The notes: generated from the letters alone by a model not told the origin. A stretch of DNA of 64,000 nt from Lysobacteraceae bacterium 2PB (GCA_005502915.1 SCMT01000001.1:1-64000), one strand, 5' to 3'. Positions 45,149-54,029 are shown, counted from the stretch's first letter. Numbers and translations: made by a program.

Positions 45149-45230
45149 GCCTGCCTCGCTTCTCTGAACCAGTATTAGTGAACTGCGCGGTATCGTATAA
45201 ATATCAAACCAATTAGTCTACTATTTCGAG
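45149..45230. promoter_or_regulatory. Divergent promoter/operator region of the efflux operon and TetR gene
   Basis: An 82-bp A/T-rich interval, unusual in this GC-rich window, with TATAAA at about 45196-45201 and an imperfect dyad TAGTCTACTA at 45214-45223. Such compact divergent regions normally hold the TetR operator and both promoters. The exact operator cannot be fixed by eye. Confidence 0.5.
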
Positions 45231-45917
45231 ATGGACCCCATTTCCACGCCTTCCCCCGTTCCCGATGCCGGCCGTGGCGCCGGCCCCGGCCGCCCCAAGG
45301 ACCTGGGCAAGCGCGCCGCCATCCTCGACGCCGCCAAACGCCTGTTCTCGACCCACGGGTTCGACGGCGTGAGCATGGACCAGATCGCCACCGAGGCCGG
45401 CGTGTCCAAACTCACGGTGTACAGCCACTTCGGCGACAAGGACTCGCTGTTCGGCGCGGCGGTGCGCGCCAAGTGCGAGGAGCAGCTGCCGCCGGAACTG
45501 TTCCTGGTCGGCCTGGAGGGCAACCTGCGCGAGCAGATCACCGCGATCGCGCGTGCGTTCTTCGCCCTCGTCACCAGCGAGGAAGCCGTCGCCATGCACC
45601 GCATGATGATGGTCCCGGGCACCGGAGACGCGCATGTGCGCGAGCTCTTCTGGCAGGCCGGGCCGCAGCGGGTCAAGGAAGGGTTCGCGGCCTTCCTGCG
45701 CGACGAAGTGGCGCAGGGCGCGCTGGACATCCCCGACATCGAGCGTGCCGCGTCCCAGTTCCTCTGCCTGCTCAAGGGCGAACTGCACATGCAGATGATG
45801 TGCGGCCTGTGCTGCACGCTCCCCGGCGAGGACGTTGAAGCGCACATCCACGCCACCGTCGACCTGTTCCTGCGCGCCTACGGCACGGCCCGCCGGCAGG
45901 AGGGCGGCGGCGCCTGA
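45231..45917 (+). CDS. TetR/AcrR-family transcriptional regulator
   Basis: A 228-residue repressor. A disordered Pro/Gly start is followed by a TetR helix-turn-helix (about 28-75: RAAILDAAKRLFSTHGFDGVSMDQIATEAGVSK then LTVYSHFGDKDSLF). The C-terminal ligand/dimer domain includes MHRMMMVPG. A Cys/Met-rich segment (LHMQMMCGLCC, about residue 190) may affect ligand or redox response. Divergent from the adaptor-pump operon, so very likely its local repressor. Confidence 0.93.
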   Translation: MDPISTPSPVPDAGRGAGPGRPKDLGKRAAILDAAKRLFSTHGFDGVSMDQIATEAGVSKLTVYSHFGDKDSLFGAAVRAKCEEQLPPELFLVGLEGNLREQITAIARAFFALVTSEEAVAMHRMMMVPGTGDAHVRELFWQAGPQRVKEGFAAFLRDEVAQGALDIPDIERAASQFLCLLKGELHMQMMCGLCCTLPGEDVEAHIHATVDLFLRAYGTARRQEGGGA

Positions 45918-46065
45918 AACCGCGGCCGCGCCCGGACGCCGAGGGCCCGGGCGGCTTGCCGAAGCGGTCGCCCTGGCCGGTGACGCCAGTACCGGTGACT
46001 TCCGGCACTCAGGCCGGGCGGGGGGCTCCGGCGATGCTGGCACCACAGCGCGGGCCCCATCCCGG

Positions 46066-46071
46066 TAAACT
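46066..46071 (+). promoter_or_regulatory. Possible -10 box (TAAACT) for the methyltransferase/tolC unit
   Basis: TAAACT lies 45 nt upstream of the ATG at 46117, within a 199-nt gap after the TetR gene. The matching -35 is not evident. It has the TANNCT form seen at other promoters in this window. Confidence 0.4.
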
Positions 46072-46116
46072 TTCCGCCCCGACAGACGTTCCCAACCCGC
46101 GCAAGCGCTGCCCGAG

Positions 46117-46785
46117 ATGCCCCAGATGACGATCGATTACGCCAAAGCCCGCGAGACCATGGTCGAGCAACAGGTCCGCCCGTGGGACGTGTTCCAGCCC
46201 CGCATCCTGGACACCATCGCCCGGTTGCCGCGCGAGCGTTTCGTCGCCGAACAGCACCGCGCCCTGGCCTACGCCGACGTGGCCCTGCCGATCGGCCGCG
46301 GCGAATCGATGATGAAGCCCGTGCTGGAAGGCCGCACCCTGCAGGCACTGTCGCTGGAAGCCGGCGAGGACGTGCTGGAGATCGGCACCGGCAGCGGCTA
46401 CCTCTCCGCCTGCCTCGGCGCCCTGGCGCGCGACGTGGTCAGCCTGGAGATCCATGCCGACCTGGCCGATGCCGCCCGCGCGCGCCTGGAAGCCGAAGGC
46501 ATCGGCAACGTCCGCATCGAGACCACCGATGTCTTCGCATGGAACAGCGAGCGCACGTTCGACGCGATCTGCGTCGGCGGTGCGGTCGCCACCCTGCCGA
46601 CCGCACTGCTGAAGTGGCTGCGTCCCGGCGGCCGCCTGTTCGTCGTCCACGGCCGCGCGCCGGCGATGGAAGCGGCCCTGCTGCGCCACGCCGGCAATGC
46701 CGGCGGCCACAGCGTCGAATCCCTGTTCGAAACCGAATTGCCGTACCTCATCGGCGCGGCACCCACGCCGCAATTCACCCTGTAA
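46117..46785 (+). CDS. Protein-L-isoaspartate O-methyltransferase family protein
   Basis: A 222-residue SAM-dependent methyltransferase of the PCMT family, which repairs isoaspartyl residues. MVEQQVRPWDVFQPRILD precedes VLEIGTGSGYLSACLG (SAM motif I, about residues 88-103), VVSLEIHADLADAARARL and FDAICVGGAV. The N-terminal region differs from classical Pcm, as is usual for this tolC-linked group, so true substrate is uncertain. A second in-frame ATG at 46126 (MTIDYAKARE) matches homologues as I remember them and may be the real start. It is 50 nt upstream of tolC on the same strand. Confidence 0.88.
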   Translation: MPQMTIDYAKARETMVEQQVRPWDVFQPRILDTIARLPRERFVAEQHRALAYADVALPIGRGESMMKPVLEGRTLQALSLEAGEDVLEIGTGSGYLSACLGALARDVVSLEIHADLADAARARLEAEGIGNVRIETTDVFAWNSERTFDAICVGGAVATLPTALLKWLRPGGRLFVVHGRAPAMEAALLRHAGNAGGHSVESLFETELPYLIGAAPTPQFTL

Positions 46786-46834
46786 GCCGGTCCCGCCCCC
46801 ACAGCGCCAGGATCGAACACTCCAAAGGATGCCC

Positions 46835-48184
46835 ATGACCCGCCGTCCCCTCGCCCTCGCCCTCGCCCTGATCGCACTGCCCCTCGGCGCGCGCGCGGAA
46901 GACCTGCTGCAGACCTACGAACTGGCCCGCAACAGCGATCCGCAGTTCGCCGCCGCCGAAGCCAGCCGCCTGGCCACCCGCGAAGGGGCGGTACAGACGC
47001 GCGCGGCGTTCCTGCCGCAGGTCGGCGGTTCGATCGGCGCGAACTACAGCGACACGACCTCGAAGCTCAACAACGGCTTCAAGGTGTCCGATGGCAGCGG
47101 CAGCCGCAGCTACGGCCTGTCGGTGGACCAGTCGCTGCTCGACTTCGGCGACATCAATCGCCATCGCTCGCAGCTGGCCCTGGCCGAAGCTGCCGACTTC
47201 CAGCTCGAAGCCGCCGGCGACTCGCTGATCACGCGCACGTCCGCGGCCTACTTCAACGTGCTGATCGCGATCGAGACCCTCGCGGCGGCCGAGGCGCAGG
47301 AAACCGCGCTGAAGAAGCAGTTCGACTTCGCCGACAAGCGCCTGGAAGTCGGTCTGGCGCCGATCACCGACGTGCACGAAGCCAGCGCCCAGTACGAGCG
47401 CGCGCGCGCCAACACCATCATCACCCGCAATGCGCTTGAGGATGCGTATCGCGCGCTGGAGGAAATCACCGGCACCGATATCCGCGCGCTGAAGGCGCTG
47501 CCGCAGGACTTCCAGCCGCAGCTGCCGTCCTCGCTCGACGCCAACGGCTGGGTGCAGACCGCGCTCGACAACAACCCGGCGCTGAAGGCCAGGGCGCTGG
47601 AAGTGCGTTCCGCCGAATCCAGCGTCAGCGCCGCCCGCGCCGGCCACCTGCCGAGCATCGGCCTGCGCGCGACCTACGGCAACGGCCGTCCGTTCGGCGA
47701 ACCCGAACTCCCGGGCAATGCGGAATACTCCGACACCTCCACGATCGGCCTGACCGTCACCGTGCCGATCTTTGCCGGCGGCGCCACCCAGTCGCGCGTG
47801 CGCCAGGCGATCGCCCAGCGCGACGCTGCGGCCGATCAGCTCGAACAGCAGCGCCGCGCGCTGGTGCGCAATACGCGCAACGCCTACGAGGCCCTGGTTG
47901 CGGGCATCACCGAAGTCGAAGCGCGCAAGTCCGCGGTGTTCTCGGCGCGCAGCGCGTACGAGGCCTCGCAGGTCGGCCTGGAAGTCGGCACGCGTACCGT
48001 GCTGGACGTGCTGAACAACCAGCAGACCCTGTTCAACGCCGAACGCGAATATGCGCTGTCGCGCTACAACTTCCTGCAGAACCGCCTGCAGCTGGAGCAG
48101 GCGGCGGGCACGCTGGACGTGGACGACCTGTCGGACGTGAACCGACTGCTGTCGGTCGATGCGCAGGCGAAATCCACGCCCTGA
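46835..48184 (+). CDS. tolC: TolC-family outer-membrane channel protein
   Basis: A 449-residue outer-membrane efflux protein. The signal peptide ends ALPLGARA. EDLLQTYELARNSDP is the typical TolC opening. Two repeated halves of alpha-helical tunnel sequence follow, with TRTVLDVLNNQQTLFNAEREYALSRYNFL near the C-terminus. It exports substrates with tripartite pumps and could pair with the adaptor/pump encoded 1.7 kb away. AAAGGA 5 nt upstream selects the ATG at 46835. Ends with a strong terminator at 48211-48244. Confidence 0.95.
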   Translation: MTRRPLALALALIALPLGARAEDLLQTYELARNSDPQFAAAEASRLATREGAVQTRAAFLPQVGGSIGANYSDTTSKLNNGFKVSDGSGSRSYGLSVDQSLLDFGDINRHRSQLALAEAADFQLEAAGDSLITRTSAAYFNVLIAIETLAAAEAQETALKKQFDFADKRLEVGLAPITDVHEASAQYERARANTIITRNALEDAYRALEEITGTDIRALKALPQDFQPQLPSSLDANGWVQTALDNNPALKARALEVRSAESSVSAARAGHLPSIGLRATYGNGRPFGEPELPGNAEYSDTSTIGLTVTVPIFAGGATQSRVRQAIAQRDAAADQLEQQRRALVRNTRNAYEALVAGITEVEARKSAVFSARSAYEASQVGLEVGTRTVLDVLNNQQTLFNAEREYALSRYNFLQNRLQLEQAAGTLDVDDLSDVNRLLSVDAQAKSTP

Positions 48185-48210
48185 TCCGGCCGGACATCCC
48201 AGCAGACCGG

Positions 48211-48244
48211 AAAGGCCGCATCGCCAACGCGATGCGGCCTTTTT
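48211..48244 (+). terminator. Strong rho-independent terminator after tolC
   Basis: The stem GGCCGCATCGC pairs with GCGATGCGGCC around a 4-nt loop, flanked by AAA and a run of six T. It also ends close to the stop of the minus-strand gene at 48296, so it can work both ways. Confidence 0.93.
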
Positions 48245-48295
48245 CATGCCTCGATGCCATGCACGGACGCGATGCCGCGCCGCTGGCCGCCGACA

Positions 48296-48544
48296 TCAAT
48301 CCGACGAGCAGTTGCCGGTGATCGAGCAGTAGCTGACGCCCACCAGCAGCCAGCCGTCTGGCGTGCACAGGTAGGTCAGGCGCAGCGTACCGAGCGCATC
48401 GACCTGCACGGTCTCGGCGACCGACCACAGCGAATTCTCGTCGCAGGTCGGCAATTCGTTGGACTGCGCGTGCGCGACCGGCGCAGCACCGATGCCCAGG
48501 GCCATGCACACCGCGAACACGCCCGCGATGAATCCATGCTTCAT
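48296..48544 (-). CDS. Small exported hypothetical protein
   Basis: An 82-residue protein with a signal peptide (MKHGFIAGVFAVCMALGIGAAPVAHA). The compact domain has four cysteines (PTCDENS, YLCTPDGW, YCSITGNC) arranged to form two disulfides. It also has aromatic strands (TLRLTYLCTPDGWLLVGVSYC). GGAGG lies 9 nt upstream of the ATG at 48544; an upstream ATG 9 nt earlier abuts that site and is less likely. Not recognised; similar in style to the small secreted proteins at 5613-12646. Confidence 0.72.
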   Translation of the reverse strand: MKHGFIAGVFAVCMALGIGAAPVAHAQSNELPTCDENSLWSVAETVQVDALGTLRLTYLCTPDGWLLVGVSYCSITGNCSSD

Positions 48545-48918
48545 GTCGAACATCCTCCGCAAAACCCGCATCGGATCGGGGGAGAGCGGGCGCGGGGCGA
48601 CCCGGGAGTCGCCAGGCCCGGCCAATGCAGCGGATCGATGCGGGGAGACTCCGCCACCCTGGCACGTATCGTCGGTGCCGGGCTGCCGCGCGCCTGCCGT
48701 GCGGCGCATGCAGGCCGGACGCCGCAGGGCAACGGGACACCGTGCTTCGATGCTAACGCCGTGCGCAGAACGCGATCCGGCGCCCGCCCCCACGAAGCGC
48801 GACGTGGCACGCAGTTCGATCATTCGAATTTCCGATCGATCCAGCGCACGAATCGCGGCCTGCAACGGGATCGCATGCGCCAATCGCGGGCGCGCATGCG
48901 GCAGGACGCGTCGATGCC
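48545..48918. other. 374-nt intergenic region without a recognised gene
   Basis: 5' region of the small exported protein gene and 3' flank of waaA. It contains a short hairpin GGCGAC/GTCGCC near 48595-48615 and no ORF with coding character. No TANNCT box with phased repeats, of the kind found at the other secreted-protein genes, is seen. Confidence 0.5.
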
Positions 48919-50223
48919 TCAGCCCAGGTAGGGGCGGACCAGCGCCAGCGTGCGCCGCAGCGCGCCGCGCCCCTGCTCCACCAGCGCGCGCGCCGCGCCA
49001 GCCATCGCATCGCGACGCGCACGGTCGGCCAGCAGGGCTTCCAGGGCGGACGCCACGCCGCTGGCGTCGGCTTCGACCACGACGGTGTCCGCCTGCAGCA
49101 TCTGCGCGGCGATGTCGGCGAAGTTGTGCAGGTGCGGACCGGTGACCACGGCGGTGCCGACGGCGGCCGGTTCGAGCAGGTTGTGTCCGCCGACCGGCTG
49201 CAGGCTGCCGCCGACGAAGGCCACGTCGGCACAGGCGTAGAACAGCATCAGCTCGCCGAGGGTATCGATCACGAAGACCTGGTCCTCGGCATCGGGCAGG
49301 ACGGTGAGCGTGCGCGTGGCCACGCGCAGACCGGTGTCGATCGCCTGCTGGGTCGCACCGCGGAAGCGCTCGGGATGACGCGGCGCCCACAGCATGAGCA
49401 GGTCGGGCCAGCGCTGGCGCAGGTGGCGATCGATGCCGAGCACCGCGGCCTCCTCGTCGGGATGCGTGCTGGCGGCGATCCAGACCGGGCGGCCGGGGAC
49501 ACGGCGGCGGAACTCCGCGGCGAAGCGATCGATGTCCGGATCGACGCGCAGGTCGAACTTGAGGTTGCCGCAGACCTCGACCTGGTCGTCGCGCGCCCCC
49601 AACTTCACGAAGCGTGCGGCATCGGCTTCCGATTGCGCGGCGACGCGGCGCATCGTGCGCAGCGCGCGACCGACCAGCGGGCGCAGCACGCGGTAGCCGC
49701 GCAGCGAGCGCTCGGACAGGCGCGCATTGACGAGGAAGGTCGGCACGCCGAGGTCGCGACAGGCGAACAGCAGGTTCGGCCACAGCTCGGTTTCGACGAT
49801 CAGGCCGACGCTGGGGCGGAAATGGCGCAGGAAACGCTGTACCGCGCCGGTGAGGTCGTAGGGCAGGTAGACGTGCAATACCCGGCCCTGCCACAGCGCG
49901 GCGACGCGCTCGGAACCGGTGGGCGTGATCGTGGTGACCAGCACGCGGCGCTGGGGATGGTCGCGCAGCAGGGCATTGATCAGCGGCGCGGCGGCGTTCA
50001 CCTCGCCGACCGAGACCGCATGCACCCACAGGCAGCCGTCCGGCGGCGGTGCCGCGTCGCCGTAGCGCGCGTAGCGCTCGTGCCAGCGCAGCAGGTAGGC
50101 GCGCTGGCGGAAGCCGCGCCAGACCAGGTGGTAGAGCGTGACCGGCAGCAGCAGGTACAGCGCGGCCGAATACAGGCCGCGCAGGAGGTGCTCGCTCAGG
50201 CGATCGAGGAATGCGGCCCGCAT
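48919..50223 (-). CDS. waaA: 3-deoxy-D-manno-octulosonic acid (Kdo) transferase
   Basis: A 434-residue membrane-anchored GT30 glycosyltransferase that adds Kdo to lipid A precursor. N-terminal hydrophobic helix (YSAALYLLLPVTLYHLVW, about 18-35). The N-domain has LWVHAVSVGEVNAAAPLI (residue about 65-82, the catalytic Glu within GE), and FLRHFRPSVGLIVETELWPNL. The C-domain has SLQPVGGHNLLEPAAVG and VIDTLGEL. Divergent from the acyltransferase gene, an expected lipid A neighbourhood. Confidence 0.96.
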   Translation of the reverse strand: MRAAFLDRLSEHLLRGLYSAALYLLLPVTLYHLVWRGFRQRAYLLRWHERYARYGDAAPPPDGCLWVHAVSVGEVNAAAPLINALLRDHPQRRVLVTTITPTGSERVAALWQGRVLHVYLPYDLTGAVQRFLRHFRPSVGLIVETELWPNLLFACRDLGVPTFLVNARLSERSLRGYRVLRPLVGRALRTMRRVAAQSEADAARFVKLGARDDQVEVCGNLKFDLRVDPDIDRFAAEFRRRVPGRPVWIAASTHPDEEAAVLGIDRHLRQRWPDLLMLWAPRHPERFRGATQQAIDTGLRVATRTLTVLPDAEDQVFVIDTLGELMLFYACADVAFVGGSLQPVGGHNLLEPAAVGTAVVTGPHLHNFADIAAQMLQADTVVVEADASGVASALEALLADRARRDAMAGAARALVEQGRGALRRTLALVRPYLG

Positions 50224-50300
50224 GCGGACATGATAACGGGGCGCGTGCCGGATCCGCCGCGAAGCGCTGCCCATCCGCAGCCAGCCCGTACAATGACGGC

Positions 50301-51212
50301 ATGCCGTTCGCCTTCGATGCCCCGCCGCCCCGCTCGCCTCGCCACTGGCCGATCTGGCTGGGCATCGGCGCGATGGCGCTGCTGGCGCGCCTGCCCTGGG
50401 CGCTGCAGCAGCCGCTGGGTCGCGTGCTGGGCGTGGTGCTGCGCGTGACGCTGCGCGAACGGCGGCGGATCGCGGCGCGCAACCTCGCGCTGTGCTTTCC
50501 CGACCTCGACGACGCGGCGCGCGCCGACCTGCTGCGCCGGCATTTCGCATCGCTGGGCCTGGCGATCTTCGAATTCGGACGCGCCTGGTGGGGCTCGGTG
50601 CAGCCGCAGCGCAGCGGGCTGGTGATCGAGGGCGCCGAGCACATCCGCGAGGCGCATGCGCGCGGCAAGGGCGTGATCGTCGTCTCCGGCCATTTCACGA
50701 CCCTGGAGATCTGCGCGCGCCTGGCCTGCGACACCGTGCCGCTCGCCGGCATGTACCGGCCCTACCCGCAGCCGGCGATGGAATGGGCGGTGCTGCGCGG
50801 GCGGTCGCGCTACGCTGCCGGCATGTTCACCAAGCAGGACGTGCGCGGTGCGGTGAAGCACCTGCGCAAGGGCGGCCTGCTCTGGTACGCGCCGGACCAG
50901 GATCCGAGCCGCGGCGAAAGCGTGTTCGTGCCCTTCTTCGGCCAGCCTGCGAAAAGCCTCAGCTCCACCCACCAGCTGGCGCGGCTGTCCGGCGCGGCGG
51001 TGGTGATGTTCCAGCACTTCCGGCGCGCGGACGGCGGCCTCACCCTGCGTTTCTGGCCGGCGTTCGAGCAGTTCCCGTCCGAGAGCGCCGAGACCGACAC
51101 CGCGCGGGTGATCGCTGCGATCGAGACCATGGCGCGCGAGGCGCCCGAGCAGTACCTGTGGATCCACCGACGCTTCAAGCGCCGGCCGGATGGCGAAGCC
51201 ATCTACGACTGA
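50301..51212 (+). CDS. lpxL: Lipid A biosynthesis acyltransferase (LpxL/HtrB family)
   Basis: A 303-residue inner-membrane enzyme adding a secondary acyl chain to Kdo2-lipid A. N-terminal membrane segment, HX4E active site in SGHFTTLEI (His about residue 132), MYRPYPQPAMEW, and VFVPFFGQPAKS. LpxL versus LpxM specificity is not certain from sequence. TACAAT at 50289-50294 is a close -10, 6 nt before the ATG. Its 3' end overlaps the convergent O-antigen-ligase-like gene by 10 nt. Confidence 0.9.
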   Translation: MPFAFDAPPPRSPRHWPIWLGIGAMALLARLPWALQQPLGRVLGVVLRVTLRERRRIAARNLALCFPDLDDAARADLLRRHFASLGLAIFEFGRAWWGSVQPQRSGLVIEGAEHIREAHARGKGVIVVSGHFTTLEICARLACDTVPLAGMYRPYPQPAMEWAVLRGRSRYAAGMFTKQDVRGAVKHLRKGGLLWYAPDQDPSRGESVFVPFFGQPAKSLSSTHQLARLSGAAVVMFQHFRRADGGLTLRFWPAFEQFPSESAETDTARVIAAIETMAREAPEQYLWIHRRFKRRPDGEAIYD

Positions 51213-52534
51213 GGCGATGCCGCCGTCGTCGCATCGCGACCGAGCAGGCTGCCCGCATACAGCGCCGCGAGCAGCAGGGTCACCCCGCCCCAGAAGGTCG
51301 AATAGAACGCCAGGTGGGTGTTGAACGGGAATACCGTCACCACCAGCGCCAGCATCGCCGGCCACGCCGCTTCGCGCGCGCCGGCCTCGGCATAGCGCCA
51401 GGCGCGTCGCGCCATCGCCACGCCCGCCAGCCACAGCAGCAGGCCGATGGCGCCGGTTTCGCTGAGGATCTCCAGCACGATCTGGTGCGCGTGGTGCGCC
51501 GGCCCCAGGCCCCACTCGGCGATGCGCTCCGGCTGAGGATCGCAGGCCGGGAAGGCTTCGCGGAAGCCGCGCGGACCGACGCCATTGATCGGATGCGACT
51601 GGATGATGCACCACGCCGCCGACCAGATCCGCGCCCGTCCGGACAGGGCATCGTCGACGCCGGCGGCGCTCGCCGAGGTCACCTGCGTCGTGCGCGCGAC
51701 GCGCTCGCGTACCTGCGGCGACACCACCGCGAGCATCGCCAGCAGCGCGGCACCGAACGCGAACACGCCGAGCAGGCGCTTCCAGCCGAGCAGGCGCCAG
51801 CCCGAGAGCAGCAGCACCAGGCCGTAGGTGATCCAGGAGGCGCGCGATCCTGCGAGCAGCACGATCACGCCGACCAGCGCCACCGCGACCAGCCAGCCGA
51901 TGCGCCCGAACCGCTGCCCCGCCGCGACGAGCAGGAACGGCGAGAGGCTGGCGAGCACCACGCCGAGCTTGAGGTTGCACGGACCGAGCGCGCCACCGAG
52001 GCGATCGAGCAGCAGGTAATCGTTCGCGTCGCACAGGGTCTTGCCGCGCAGCGCGACGTTCGCCGCATCCATCGCCGCGAACATCGGGCTGATGCCGCTG
52101 ACGGCCTGCGCCAGCGCATCGACCGTCCACAACGCGACGATCACCGCCAGCCCGCCGAAAGTGATGCGGCGACCGCGCGGATCGGCGACCGCGGCAGCGG
52201 CCAGCCACAGGAAGGGCAGGTAGCGCAGGTCGGCCGCGACTTCGCGAAAGGCGCGCGCGCGGTCGACCGCATCGATCGCGCCGATCAGTTCCGGTGTCCA
52301 GTAGGCGAAGAACAGCACGCTGGTGAGCGCCCAGGCCTGCGCGCTGAGCAGCGCCCCGCCGCCGCGGAAACGCACGTACAGCAGGCGTCCGATCGCGACC
52401 AGCGCGCCCAGCGCCAGCACGCCCTCCGCCACGCCCGGTGCCGGCCACAGCGCGACGAACGCCAGCACCCAGAACGGCGCCCAGCGCCAGCCCGGCGGAA
52501 TGCGTGCAGTGTCGGCAGTGGCGTCGGACGTCAT
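51203..52534 (-). CDS. O-antigen ligase family membrane protein (Wzy/WaaL-like)
   Basis: A 443-residue polytopic inner-membrane protein of the Wzy_C superfamily. About 11-12 hydrophobic segments are seen. A large periplasmic loop (about 245-320) carries SGRARIWSAAWCIIQSHPINGVGPRGFREAF and HAHQIVLEILSETGAIG, the conserved Arg/His-rich ligase/polymerase motif. Role: ligation or polymerisation of surface polysaccharide. Start overlaps the glycosyltransferase stop by 4 nt (ATGA). Confidence 0.9.
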   Translation of the reverse strand: MTSDATADTARIPPGWRWAPFWVLAFVALWPAPGVAEGVLALGALVAIGRLLYVRFRGGGALLSAQAWALTSVLFFAYWTPELIGAIDAVDRARAFREVAADLRYLPFLWLAAAAVADPRGRRITFGGLAVIVALWTVDALAQAVSGISPMFAAMDAANVALRGKTLCDANDYLLLDRLGGALGPCNLKLGVVLASLSPFLLVAAGQRFGRIGWLVAVALVGVIVLLAGSRASWITYGLVLLLSGWRLLGWKRLLGVFAFGAALLAMLAVVSPQVRERVARTTQVTSASAAGVDDALSGRARIWSAAWCIIQSHPINGVGPRGFREAFPACDPQPERIAEWGLGPAHHAHQIVLEILSETGAIGLLLWLAGVAMARRAWRYAEAGAREAAWPAMLALVVTVFPFNTHLAFYSTFWGGVTLLLAALYAGSLLGRDATTAASPQS

Positions 52535-53703
52535 TCCGCGATCAGTTCCCGGTAGGTGGCGAGCGTGGCGGCCTGCATGGCATACAGCGAATAGCGCTGC
52601 AGTCGCGCGGGCATCGTAGCGGAAATGTCCGCCTCGCTTCCCGTGCGGGACAGCAGCGCACGCGCGGCACGATGCAGCGCTTCCGCGTCGAACGGCACCG
52701 CCGCACCGGTCGGAAGCAGCTCGCGCAGCAGTTCACCGACGCCGCCATGTGCCCAGCCCACCACTGGCCGCCCCACCGACAGCGCTTCGATCACCGTGCG
52801 ACCGAACGCCTCGGGCTTGCGCGAGACCTGCAGCACGAGATCGCTCGCCGCGTAGGCCTCGGCGATCGCGGCGGTGGGCGCGGTGATCGCCAGCGCGTCG
52901 ACGACGCCCAGCGTGGCGGCCTCGGCTTCGAGGTCGGCGATGTATTGCGCGCGTCCGGGTTCGCGCGCGCCGGGCATCCACAGGCGCGCATCGAGGCCAT
53001 CGCCGCGCAGTGCCGCGAGCAGGGCGAGCGCGTCGGCATGCCCCTTCAGCCGCGTGCCGCGACCGGGCAACAGCAGCAGCGGACCCTCGCCCGACAACGC
53101 AGGATGCTGCGCAGCCACCCGCACGCGCGCAGCGCGATCGGGCCACGGCGTCGACGGGAACGCAGCCGGATCGATGCCGCGCGGGATCGTGCGCAGCTTC
53201 GCCGGATCGGTCGCGGGATAGTGGCGCAGCACGTAGCCGCGCACGGTGTCGGACACGCAGATCACGCGCTCGCCGCGGGTCATGATCGCGCTGTAGCGAG
53301 ACGGCGAATTCAGGCCGTGCACGGTGGTGACGAAGCGCGGTCGCGATGCCGTCGGCATGCCGCGCAGGGCGAGATGGCCGATCCAGGCCGGCAACCGCGA
53401 ACGCGCATGGACGATGTCGGCGCCGCATGCGGCGAACAGCGTGCGCAGTCGGCGCACCTGGAGGAATGTCAGCGGGGATTTGCGGCCGATGTCGAGCGTG
53501 ACGTGCTCGGCGCCCGAGGCTTCGAGCTGCGACACCAGCCGGCCACCGGCGGACACCACGACGGCGCGATGCCCGGCACGCACCAGGGCGTCGGCGATTT
53601 CCAGGGTGGAGCGCTCGACGCCGCCGGACTGCAGCGCCGGCAGCAGTTGCACCACGGTGAGGCGGCGCGGGGCGTCGTCGATGCCCGGTTCGGCGCCGGT
53701 CAC
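52531..53703 (-). CDS. GT4-family glycosyltransferase
   Basis: A 390-residue enzyme, GT-B fold. LPALQSGGVERSTLEIADAL opens the N-domain (acceptor side). LLLPGRGTRLKGHADALALL and KPEAFGRTVIEALSVGRPVVG are the C-domain nucleotide-sugar motif with the retaining EX7E pattern. Start is uncertain: a GTG at 53703 is used, but a TTG at 53724 would overlap the zinc-protein stop (TTGA) and fits coupling. It is coupled to the O-antigen-ligase-like gene and probably acts in LPS or surface glycan assembly. Confidence 0.9.
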   Translation of the reverse strand: MTGAEPGIDDAPRRLTVVQLLPALQSGGVERSTLEIADALVRAGHRAVVVSAGGRLVSQLEASGAEHVTLDIGRKSPLTFLQVRRLRTLFAACGADIVHARSRLPAWIGHLALRGMPTASRPRFVTTVHGLNSPSRYSAIMTRGERVICVSDTVRGYVLRHYPATDPAKLRTIPRGIDPAAFPSTPWPDRAARVRVAAQHPALSGEGPLLLLPGRGTRLKGHADALALLAALRGDGLDARLWMPGAREPGRAQYIADLEAEAATLGVVDALAITAPTAAIAEAYAASDLVLQVSRKPEAFGRTVIEALSVGRPVVGWAHGGVGELLRELLPTGAAVPFDAEALHRAARALLSRTGSEADISATMPARLQRYSLYAMQAATLATYRELIAE

Positions 53704-53720
53704 GGCGGCCGTCGGCAGGG

Positions 53721-53927
53721 TCAATCGATCAGGACGTACTGCGCGCCGCAGTACGGGCAGGTGGACGTGCCACCTTCGGCCTCGATCGGCAGGTACACGC
53801 GCGGATGGGCGTTCCACAGCGCCATCTCCGGCGTCGGGCAGCTCAGCGGCAGGTCGGCGCGGCGCACTTCATGGCGGCCGGTGTCGTGGCCGGGCGTGGC
53901 GGTGGCGGGGCTGGGCTGTGCGGTCAT
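53721..53927 (-). CDS. NDUFS6-like zinc-finger protein
   Basis: A 68-residue protein. The region HEVRRADLPLSCP, then WNAHPRVYLPI, then CPYCGAQYVLID matches the small zinc-finger domain (zf-CHCC) related to mitochondrial complex I subunit NDUFS6. Ligands are likely the first Cys, the His in NAHPR, and CxxC. It is translated just upstream of the glycosyltransferase, a recurring neighbourhood in this bacterial family. Precise role unknown. Confidence 0.88.
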   Translation of the reverse strand: MTAQPSPATATPGHDTGRHEVRRADLPLSCPTPEMALWNAHPRVYLPIEAEGGTSTCPYCGAQYVLID

Positions 53928-54029
53928 GGCATGGGGTGTCCTGCGCGGAACACACATTTTAGCCCAGCCCGTCCCGGGCGGGGCGCGTTGGCGGCATGAT
54001 CGCGACATCCGTCCCGCCCAGGATCGCCC

